Both the position numbers and the translations under genes were made by a program. 64,000 bases of DNA from Trissonchulus latispiculum (lineage: Eukaryota; Nematoda; Enoplea; Enoplida; Ironidae). Shown here piece by piece: positions 46,151 through 55,541 of the stretch. The DNA lies in contig JASAND010023837.1 in assembly GCA_030248195.1 (NCBI GenBank), positions 1 to 64,000 on the forward strand, written 5' to 3'. The first letter of the stretch is position 1; every line of letters begins with the position of its first letter. The notes beneath the pieces are model-generated. The model saw only the letters and a program-made list of their open reading frames with translations, made no database searches and was not told where the DNA came from.

Positions 46151-46872
46151 TCCCCCCTCGCCTAACGATAACCAACCGACCTACATAAAGATGTATTATG
46201 AAATGCACAAGCTATGACCGTAGGTGTGAAACAACCCAATTTACGTAGCTATACTTCTATAATTGAACTTTGTTATCATTGCGATTTGGTATAGACAAGA
46301 GTACTTAAATTCAATTTATTCCATTTGACTTTAGAACAGTCCTAAAGTATGTCATACATTATTCTTTCTTTATTCATAAATTAAATAGTTTGGGTTATAC
46401 TTACAAGCAAAACTGTAAGCTCGATTGCTGTAACCCAGAAGAAGCTCTGGCCAAGACTATGTATTCAATCATTTTGACATTTTGCATTACTCAAAACCCT
46501 TTTCTGCTGATGTTTCAGCCCGTTGCCAAGACACATTATTGTAACTATTTTCTGCTTAATGAAACGATTTGCAAACGAAATCTTTGCATTCGTCAAAACG
46601 TTCGGAAATTGGATTGTATTTGGACAATCAAAACCTAAACATCGAAGGCTGTCAAATTTTTCACGGATTTCTTCAGTTTGAAATTAGTTAATTATCCGCA
46701 CCGCAGTAACCGTCGTCTTCCAACTTTTGTCATAATAATAATCGTAATCACAGCCAGATTAATGTTGATCTCAGGATGACACAGACTTTAAAATTAGAGG
46801 CTGGTAATTTCAGTGACATACATATACATCAAATTATAACGACATATTTGATACACCAAACAATGGCTATAT
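46151..46872. other. No gene recognised
   Basis: AT-rich flank of the large inverted structure. A short open stretch around 46390-46638 contains several Cys codons but has no supporting start, splice site or family resemblance. Confidence 0.35.
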
Positions 46873-46881
46873 ATCACAATG

Positions 46882-47045
46882 GGAGGTGACTAAAACCAGG
46901 ATCGGGATCAGGATCAGGATCCATTTTAGGATCAGGATCAAGATCCATTTTAGGATCAGGATCAGGATCGGGTGCCTACAAACAGGATCCATTTCAGGAT
47001 CGGCTAAAAACTTCAGGATCGGGTTAGTAGTGGATCCTGATTTCA
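46882..47045 (+). repeat. Left terminal minisatellite of the composite element
   Basis: Starts with the terminal repeat, then AGGATCAGGATCAGGATCCATTTT units, then a unit of the same kind as in 49295-50075 (GGATCGG, ACAGGATCCATTTCAGGATC). Confidence 0.75.
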
Positions 47046-47060
47046 GCGTCTACTTTCATC

Positions 47061-47238
47061 AGTCAGAATCGTATTATTCAGAATTTCAGTAGTCAGAATT
47101 TCATTAGTCAGAATTTCATTAGTCAGAATTTAAATTTTTAAACAATATAAGTTAAACTTTCGATAGTCAGAATTTCATTAGTCAGAATTTCATCTGTCAG
47201 AATTTCATTAGTCAGAATTTCATTAGTCAGAATTTCGC
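47061..47238 (+). repeat. TCAGAATTTCATTAG array, left arm
   Basis: About ten copies of a ~15-bp unit, AGTCAGAATTTCATT, with a short interruption at 47130-47165. The inverse array is at 49170-49279. Confidence 0.8.
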
Positions 47239-48022
47239 TTGTAAAAATTTTGAGTCCAAGGCATTTATTTTCCAAATTTTTGCAAAACGGACGGATTCGC
47301 ACGTTGCCAGCGCAATCGTAGTCATACATTAACACGGGGTCCGATTCTGGGGGGGTCTACCCCGACCTCGGGAGGGGTCTACCCCTGAAAACATCTAAAA
47401 TTTTAGGGGGGTCTGCCCCTAAATTAGCAAAAATTCCGAATTTTTAAGGGTTTTGACCAAAAATTAGCAAAAAATAGCAATTTTTAGCGATTTTTAAGAA
47501 ATTTTTTGAAAAAATCGCTAAACTTTGCTAAAAAATTGCAAATTTTCAGTGAAAATTGCTGAGGGGTCTACCCTTTTTTGTCGGTCTGGGGGGGACTGCA
47601 CCCCCCCCCCATTCCCCCCCACGTTATCCTATGATCTTATGATTTGCGTCACAGGGCTTGAACGAATGCTTAACCGTCATTTTCTGTTCACAAGATCTAG
47701 CTAGTCCGTCATTTCTGTCCAGAAATTAAAGGCAGGCGGACCGTTGTGAGAATTCCGCTTTAGAAGGGATCTCATTTGCTAGCCGATAGTAGAAACACTC
47801 ATACACAACATGTACTCTTGGCATTGTAAGTAATACCAAAGATATTCAATTGAATACAACCCTGTTCATAGGAGCCTGCTATAAATATCCCTATCTTACA
47901 ATTCAAGCTAAGTAATTACAACAGGTAATACCTATAAGCAATATAAACAGTAACAAAATCGAAACATACAACCACTTGACTTTATTTAAGTCATGACATC
48001 ACAAACAGCACAAAAATTATTT

Positions 48023-48904
48023 TTAACTTAACATATATTCGGCGAGGGCGTTTCCAAACGGAACGTTCTGGTGGTGGAAAATGTCTTCTTCTTCATCGTC
48101 TTCCTCTCCCTCTTCATCCAACCCGAATTCATCCCGAACGATCCCAGGACCAGGCTCATCCCCGTGCTCTGAGTTATCTTCCCCAGCATCGATGTCCATA
48201 TCAACAGGATCTAGGTTATCAAAATTACCACCAGCGTCAATGGATACCTGAGGTTGTCCAATATTTGGCTCAGCATGATTTCCTAAAATAATTACCAGAT
48301 TTAGTGATTTTACATAAACAAAGTACAACGAAGCACTAACACATTCAAAAGGAAATCAAATACACAAGAACAACTAAAATACACAAAATACATCACAATT
48401 GTGTTGGGATGAGCGAGTGGTCTAAGACGCTGGTCAGAACTACCCATCTTGCGGTTGGTGGTTCGATCCCCGGAGGCCACAAAGCTGTCTCGACTCTAGC
48501 CAACCCAGATATCCATCCTTAACCGGGGATGAGCACCGGCACCCCATGTCCTGTGGCAGGACGGAAATATCTCTTGGAAAAACCTATACCTTTACATCAC
48601 AATTGCAAGACATAATTATATGCTGGAATACACCAAATGTATAATTGGAGAAAAGATATAGATTAAAGTCAAATTCAATTCATCAAATCCAAAGTTAACT
48701 TGGCTTACCGTTAATAGCTATTCCAGGAGGACCCTGGTAAAGAGTGTAGCTGATTCCGCTTAGAAAATGAGCCAAATGAATCTCTCCGTTTCTGAACCTT
48801 TGTTCCAAAGATTGTATCCTGCGATTAATCGCAGCATATTTTCGACTTTGAGTAACCACTCTTTCCCCTCGCTGAAGTTTGCTGGCAACGGCTCTTGTGT
48901 TTGC
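48023..48904 (-). CDS. 3' part of an unrecognised gene: two exons with acidic C-terminus
   Basis: Minus-strand exon 48709-48904 follows GCATTTCAG and reads from ANTRAVASKLQRGERVV through NRRIQSLEQRFRNGEIHLA to GPPGIAIN before GTAAGC. Exon 48023-48282 follows ATTTTAG, joins in phase 1, and ends at TAA after FGNALAEYMLS. The last exon is strongly acidic (DEEGEEDDEEED at its core). The 151 visible residues suggest a coiled/helical segment and an acidic tail, perhaps nuclear or chromatin-related, but I do not recognise the family. Upstream exons are not visible; rightward lie minisatellites and an LTR element. It is either a host gene with a huge intron or a 3' fragment captured by the surrounding inverted-repeat unit. 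The intron holds a SINE. Confidence 0.6.
48402..48592 (+). mobile_element. tRNA-derived SINE
   Basis: A 191-bp element starting with a tRNA-like head: A-box-like GATGAGCGAGTGGTCTAAG and B box GTGGTTCGATCCCC. A perfect 13-bp duplication, TACATCACAATTG, flanks it at 48389-48401 and 48593-48605. It sits in the intron of the acidic-tail gene. Confidence 0.85.
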
Positions 48905-49169
48905 CTGAAATGCAAAAAATGTGCACAAATAGTGGTGTCCAAACACATACGTTTGAGTGATTGATTCGATATAAATATACAAAAGAAATCTTAAGACGTC
49001 TAAAGCAGTATATAAAACATGTCTTTAAGTTTGCAGTGCTAACATTGACCAGTTTAAAATTTCAACTTCAAAAGAAATAGAAAAAATCTGGCAGAATGAG
49101 ACCATTTTATAAAATAATCATCAAAATCACCCATCTTGTTAAATTTGTGCCAAGAAGACTGTTTTTACT

Positions 49170-49279
49170 GACAGAATTCTGACTGATGAAATTCTGACTA
49201 ATGAAATTCTGACTTATGAAAGTTTGAAAAGTAAATTTCTGACTAATGAAATTCTGACTTATGAAATTCTGACTACTGA
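49170..49279 (-). repeat. TCAGAATTTCATTAG array, right (inverted) arm
   Basis: Copies of AATGAAATTCTGACT, the inverse of the array at 47061-47238, so the 2-kb segment between them is enclosed by inverted repeats. Confidence 0.8.
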
Positions 49280-49294
49280 AGATAAACCGATTTC

Positions 49295-50075
49295 ATGATC
49301 GGGTGTCTAAAAACAGGATCCATTTCAGGATCGGCTTGTAAATTCAGGATCAACCTCAGAATCTTCTTATAAGTTCAGGATTCGACTTAGAGGCGGATCC
49401 TGAGTTTAGAATCGGGTGTCTAAAAACAGGATCCATTTCAGGATCGGCATAGAACTTCAGGATCCGACACAGGGTGGATCCTGAGTTCAGGATCGGGAGT
49501 CTAAAAACAGGATCCATTTCAGGCTCGGCTTGTAACTTCAGGATCAGCTTCAGGATCGGCTTATAAGTTCAGGATTCGACTTGAGGGCGGATCCTGAGTT
49601 CAGGATCGGGTGTCTAAAAACAGGATCCATTTCAGGATCGGCTTGTAACTTCAGGATCAGCTTCAGGATCTTCTTATAAGTTCAGGATTCAACTTAGAGG
49701 CGGATCCTGAGTTTAGAATCGGGTGTCAAAAACAGGATTCATTTCAGGATCGGCATAGAACTTCAGGATCCGACACAGGGGTGGATCCTGAGTTCAGGAT
49801 CGGGTGTCTAAAACAGGATCCATTCCAGGATCGGCTTGTAACTTCAGGATCAGCTTCAGGATCGGCTTGGAAGTTCAGGATTCGACTTGAGGGCGGATCC
49901 TGAGTTCAGGATCGGGTGTCTAAAAACAGGATCCATTTCAGGATCGGCTTGTAACTTCAGGATCAGCTTCAGGATCGGCTTATGAGTTCAGGATTCGTCT
50001 TGAGGGCGGATCCTGAGTTCAGGATCGGGTGTCTAAAAACAGGATCCATTTCAGGATCGGCTTGTAACTTCTGGG
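49295..50075 (+). repeat. GGATCAGG minisatellite array, inner copy
   Basis: About seven to eight units of roughly 80-120 bp. Each has GGATCGGGTGTCTAAAAACA, GGATCCATTTCAGGATCGGC and GCGGATCCTGAGTTCAGGATC. After 50062 the units dissolve into G/T-rich sequence. Confidence 0.85.
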
Positions 50076-50600
50076 TCTGCTTCTGGGTCTTTTTTTTAGG
50101 TCTGGGATTCAACTTGGGGGGGTTTCCTGGGTTTGGGGTGGGGGGTGTAAAAACGGGTTCTTTGGGGGGCGGCTTGTTGAGGGGGGTTTGATTGGGGGCG
50201 GAGATCTTCAGGGGGGTTGGGGGGGGGAATCTCTCCTGGGGGTCGCCCGGCTCAGTCGTATTTTTAAAATGTAAATCCAATATTAAATGGTTTTTTTTTT
50301 TCGATCCATTCAGACCCGGGTCCGCGGTTAAGTCGAATCTGAAATTATTCGAGATTGGTACTGTGTTGTGAGTGGCTCGGTCCGACGGGGGCGCGCGGTG
50401 CGGTGTTGTGTCTGTTCCGGTGTGTGTATTTTTATGCATCCGTGGTTTGGTTTTGTTTGGGTGCCCCCTCTGATCCCCCCTCCTGTGGGTCGTGTCGTTT
50501 TGTGCGTTCCGTAGTGATTTGTGTTTTTTGTTGTTTTTGTTTTATAATGGTACTGGTTTTTCGGTTTTTATTTTTAAAAATATTTGAATTTTTATTTTTT
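50076..50600. other. Degenerate G/T-rich zone
   Basis: 50076-50250 still aligns by eye with the minisatellite unit (TGTAAAAACGGGTTCTTT against TCTAAAAACAGGATCCATTT), but A and C are largely replaced by G and T. Around 50315-50350, GGGTCCGCGGTTAAGTCGAATCTGAA looks like an inverted unit. The rest, to the 5' LTR, is poor in A. Confidence 0.4.
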
Positions 50601-51060
50601 TGTGAAATATTCGTTGAAAACGATGTTAATTTTGGAAATTATTTCATGAATGATGAAACTATTTTTGGAACTTAGCTACTTCGGTAGTTTACAAGATGGA
50701 GGCACTTAGGTTGAAAAGTTGTAGTCGTTAGTCTTGGTTGGGAGTTAGTGTTAGTTGGTTGGGTGTGTGGGTCCCAATATTATTGTGGCAGCTGAGACTT
50801 TATTGATTAATTTTGTACGGTTTTGTTGGTTGATTTTGAATATTTGGTCAAGTGATTTTGTATGTTTTGATGAAAATGTTTGTTTTATAATTTCGTGTAA
50901 AATTCAAGATTAAAGTATCGTGTTAATTTCGCTAGTTTTAATTAGGTTTTATCTGATAGGCACGAGGAGGAGCTGTAGGCATACACTACCGATTGTGAAC
51001 CTGCAGAAAATTAGTCAAGTCCATTTTATTATCAGTATAGGCGACAACTACATTTTTACA
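50601..51060 (+). repeat. 5' LTR
   Basis: A 460-bp direct repeat beginning TGTGAAATATTCG and ending TTTTTACA. It shares long blocks with the 3' LTR (for example GGAACTTAGCTACTTCGGTA and GCATACACTACCGATTGTGA). Confidence 0.85.
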
Positions 51061-51080
51061 AAATTGGCGACCGTGAGATG
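51061..51080 (+). other. Primer-binding-site candidate
   Basis: AAATTGGCGACCGTGAGATG directly follows the 5' LTR. TTGGCGACCGTG is a common form of the priming site in Ty3/gypsy-type elements. The priming tRNA was not identified. Confidence 0.5.
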
Positions 51081-51086
51081 CGGTAA

Positions 51087-54000
51087 ATGCCTATTTCTTC
51101 GCCTCCTTATACTCGTGCCAGATCAAAACAGTTAGCGGAAAAAGTTTTTCTTTTTGAAAATTTGCCTGTTTTTCAGACCCCAGAAGTTGACAAAAGTTTT
51201 CGGATGTCTCAGCCTGCCACGTCCGGATTGGGGGGCGGGGTGGATCACCCCCAACCCAGTACCAGTACGGGGGTCGGGGTGACTCCTCGTCCATCATTGA
51301 CTGGGGTGGGTCGGGGCTCGCTCCGTCCCTCCCCAGTGGCCCCTACTCCCAGTTCCACTGCCGTAAATGTGCAAATTTCCCAAAGTTCAGGTGTGGGACG
51401 GGGGAGGTCCCCCGGCCCCCACTATTCGTCACAACTGGGTCAGCGCCCTGTGGGGGCTGTACCCGGATCAAATGTTCAGTCTATTGGTGGGGGAGGCTAT
51501 AGTGCTATGCTACAGCAAAGTTGGGGGGGTCCGTTGGTTGCTGTTGCAGAACAGTCACCTGTGCCAGATGGGGGGTTCCTCCCCCCACGAGTGTGGGTAC
51601 TCTCTCCCAAGAAAATGTCGTTCGACAGACGGGTAATTTTATTGAAAATTCATCTGAAACCTCCGTCCAAGCTGTGGTTGGGGTGGGTTCTCAAACTGTG
51701 TCCCGTTTTGCTCTGTCGGCCCCATTGTCGGCAGATATTTGTGACTCGGATTTTCTGGCTGGGAGGGCTTTTCCCGTGGGGGGAGGGGGCTTTGCCTCTG
51801 CCTCCGATGGTACCGTTGTGCAGGCTGGAGTAGGTGGGGGGCAGATTCAAAATCAAAATTTCGCCCAGTCCTCCGCTCTCGCGACCTCGCAGTCCTCCAA
51901 AGAAAGGTTCATTGACAGTGCCTACCAGAGGGTTTTGAATCCCAACCAAAATTTTGGGGGCCCCCAGGGGTACCTCCCTGGCTTGCCTAGCACGGTGGCG
52001 GATACGCATCTGATACCTTTGGGTTATGCGGGGACGATTTATACTCATTCAGTCCCTTTGAATCAGCCTGTGGGAAGAAATGTCCCCCAGGAAATTCCAT
52101 CAGATTATGCCTCTCCCCAGGCCCAAATTTCAGAACCGACTCCCCTTCCAGTGATGTCTGGCGGACAAATTGATCCAAATTTGGTCATGATCCGGACCTC
52201 GGACCCGCAAGAACAGGACCAGAAAAATTGTTCACATGGCGCAGTCAGCATTCCTGGTCCGTGTCTTCCGCCCTCCCCTGATGATGTGTATCCTGTCGTC
52301 CCTGATCCTGTTACCCTAAATCCTCCTCTGGTCTCTCCCGAATATTATACCCAGGATTATACGTGTGATTTTGTTGCTCAGCATGCTATGGCCACCCCTG
52401 GCCCGGGGTCCTCGGTCCCTGTGCGGGCCCAGAACCCGGTTCGGATCCCGGTTGTGGGTGACGGCCAGGGACTGGGAGGAGCCTACCAGGGGCAGGCAAG
52501 GCCATCGGTTCAAAATTTGGAGCAAAATTCTGGAATGTCGCAGAATCAGCCTGCTAGGTTCGCTTATCCACAGCAGCGACCTGTTTTACAGCCAGGTATT
52601 TCACAGGACCAGATGACGAGTCCTCTGCCCCCACCATCTGTTCAAGCTTCAGTAAGACATCCGGTCCCTCGTCTGACGGCTGCTCCGCCCCCCAGTCCTC
52701 CAAATCCTGTTTCGGTACTAAAAGTCGCCCCCCAACCGTTTCTTGCGACGCAAACTTATGTTCAACATCCAACTTCTTCTACCCTGCAGGCTACAGATGC
52801 GTCGGTGGCAAAGCATGATGCTTCTCTATACAGAATGTATATTGATATTCTACGTGATATTCCCAGATTTGACCCGGACAGGATGTACTTGGAGGAATGG
52901 CTCCCAAATTTCAAATCTGCAGCAACAATTCACAGGATTCCATCTGAACAGTGGGCAAGGTTGCTGTTCAACAAGTTGACGGGAAAGGCCCTGATCTATG
53001 CCTCCCGCTGCGGACCTGAAGTTGCTGACACTTTTGAAGGATTTGTCAACCTGTTGAAGTCCCAATTTCCACGACCACAATTGTCAATTCGGGACAGGTA
53101 CGTATCTTTTGCTAGAAGGGTCCAGCGTCACGGGGAGTCGGTTCGCAGATATATTTCCGAACTACAGGCACAAGCTATTTCAATTTGGCCAGATGATGCT
53201 CTGGAACGCCAACAACAGTGCGTCCAGCAACTTTTTGCGGGAATTACGGATAAAACGTATATTAGTGCCTTGGCTCCACTTTTTATTGACCACGCTCCAA
53301 CTATGGATCAGATCTTACGTATCATTGATAAATTGGACTCCAGGAACTCAAAACCCGATGATGAGGACAGTTTGTGCTATTCCATGCCTCTATATCAGGT
53401 ATCGGCGGACGACATGGTTCAAAACGATTCCAATCCAAATTCCAAGCCTGCCGTGGAAAAACCCAAGGATTTGGCGGGTGGAATCCGTATGGAGTTGCGG
53501 GAAATGCGCGATTGGGTGGAACAGCAGATCCGGGACCGGTTCAATCAGATGGAAGAAGAACGAAAAAGGAGATTGGGCCCTGTTTGTAAGTTTTGTAAGA
53601 GGAAGGGGCACCCCCCAGAAAAATGTTGGGACAAATATCCTGAATTAGCCCCCCAGATTATAAAGTTCGCCCTTCACCTCGGGGGGTCAACTACGTGGGG
53701 GATGGGCCGTACGTATACCCCCAACAGTACCAGCTTGCACAGGGGTATTATCAGCCGCCCGTTCAGGCAACCTATTATGAACAGCCTACATACGTATATA
53801 CTCAGGCTCAGGCTGCCCCACAGGTGGTTCAGCAAGCCTCTCAACCGGCGATGGTCCCAGTCCAGCAGCCAATGCAGTATCAATATCAGGCTCCGGTGCC
53901 CCAGCAGGCGCCCCCACAGGCTCCTGCTCCCGCTCGGGCGCAGGCACCTGCGGTTGTGGCCTGCTCAAGAACACCGGTTCCACTCGTACAACAGTCGGCT

Positions 54001-55541
54001 GTTCAGGTTGCTCCGGTTCAGGCGGGTCCCCCAGTTTCATTTTCGGGTTTTATTCAGGGTCCCACTCAAAGTCCGACTGTTTCAACTGTCCAAATTTCTG
54101 AACCTGCTCCTGTTCAACAAAATCAAGCTCCGGTACGAACTCAAGTCCCGGTGCAAAGTGTACCTTCCCAGGAGCAGGTTATGCAAATTTTGTCCCCATT
54201 TCATGTTGGTATGATTGAAGCTATTCCTACTCCTCCTACCCAAACATCTGCAATATCTGCCCAAACACCTGCGATATCAACCCAAACCTATGCCCATGTG
54301 ATCGGAATAGAATCGCTTTCTGATAAGTCTACGGTACAGGACAGGTTCGTACATTTGTTTTATGCTGCGACACGGAACGTGGTCAAATTGGCTTCTATCC
54401 ATACGGCTGCCATCACGTTTATGGTTTATGCCTTTTTATGGTTTATGTTTTTCTTTACTCGAAAATCTCTGTATTTTCAAGATCAAAAGGAGACAGGAAT
54501 TTTGCATTCACTGCTATCTCCTGAAGAGATTTGTACCGATTGGTTTTCGAGTCCAAAATCGCAGTCGGCGGCAGTAATGGAAATTGATGTAGATGTCTCC
54601 CCAGCGTCGGAGATTGTCGGGTCGGTCGTACCTGTGATTGATTACTGGCCTCATGATACACAATTTTCGGACCCACTGGTGGTCTCTCAGGCACGTGCAA
54701 ATTTGTATCCCCTGCGACATGAAATGACTTTCGCGGTGGATGAAAATTTGCGGGAACCCCTATCTCGTGTAGAGCCAACATTCGACATATACGTACTTGA
54801 AAACTTGCTTGAAAATGATATTATTTTTCACTCAGAAGAGCCTGAAAATATGGTTGAGGATTCTGAAGTGTTTTCGCATTTTGCAGATAATGATGAACAG
54901 TCCGAAGAAAATGGGTTTTTTCTGCAGATCCTTCAAATTGTCCAAAAGAGGGCGTCGCCCCCCCCCTAAAGAGGGGGTAGGTGAAGAGGGTGAATTTGAA
55001 CAGGGGGAACAGCCTCTTGAGATGGTATTGGGAAGTGCTGCCCTAAAGGGTTTTTCTTCTCCCCCTGACCCGGAAAAATGTCTGAAAGAGGGGGTCGCCC
55101 CCCCTAAAGAGGGGGTAAGCCCTCTAGTGCCTGAGATTACAACCCAGCCATTAAGTATTGTTTGGTTAGAGAGGGTGAACTCGCCCCCTCCCCCCACATT
55201 TTCTACTCTTTTACCGCTGGTTCCGGTGGGTTTTGCCGGGAGTGTGGATTTTTGGGTCCGGGGTACGCAGGAAGGTCAGTCCTCTCTCCTATCAGCGGGG
55301 GTTCGATCGGAACCTCTGCAAGAGGCTCTTTGTGGGAAGTTGTCCCAAGGAGGACCGGATTTGGATTCTGGTCTGTCCGAGGGGGGGCTTCCCCGAAGAG
55401 TCGCCCTGTGGCACACCGGAGGTGGACTTTGGTGTGCCTGTGGGAATTCCAGGAGAGACGACTGGCAAAACCGAGCAGCCGGTGGAGGAGACAGCCAACG
55501 ATTCCCCACAAAAGTTCAAATGGGTTGGAAAATCGTCTGAA
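51087..55541 (+). pseudogene. gag: Gag-like polyprotein with zinc knuckle, Pro/Gln-rich region and a hydrophobic segment; four frameshifts
   Basis: The frame starts at 51087 and runs to a TGA near 55541, about 1,480 codons, in five pieces. Changes of frame fall near 51580, 53690, 54960 and 55385, each at a run of C or G. Order: a Gly/Pro/Ser-rich N-terminal half; a helical retrotransposon-Gag-like domain (about 52800-53340; motifs EEWLPNFKSAA, LTGKALIYA, RRYISELQ); a CX2CX4HX4C zinc knuckle at 53584-53625 (Cys, Cys, His, Cys all present); a Pro/Gln/Ala-rich part (53700-54190); a hydrophobic stretch around 54405-54460 that could span a membrane; and an acidic tail with repeated KEGV motifs. 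The knuckle binds RNA and the Gag domain would build particles. The segment after the knuckle, where pol is expected, resembles nothing I know. Confidence 0.7.

Noticed and set aside
46390..46638. 82-residue open stretch with several Cys
   Set aside because: No ATG-supported start, signal peptide, splice site or recognised family; it is the length expected by chance in AT-rich DNA.
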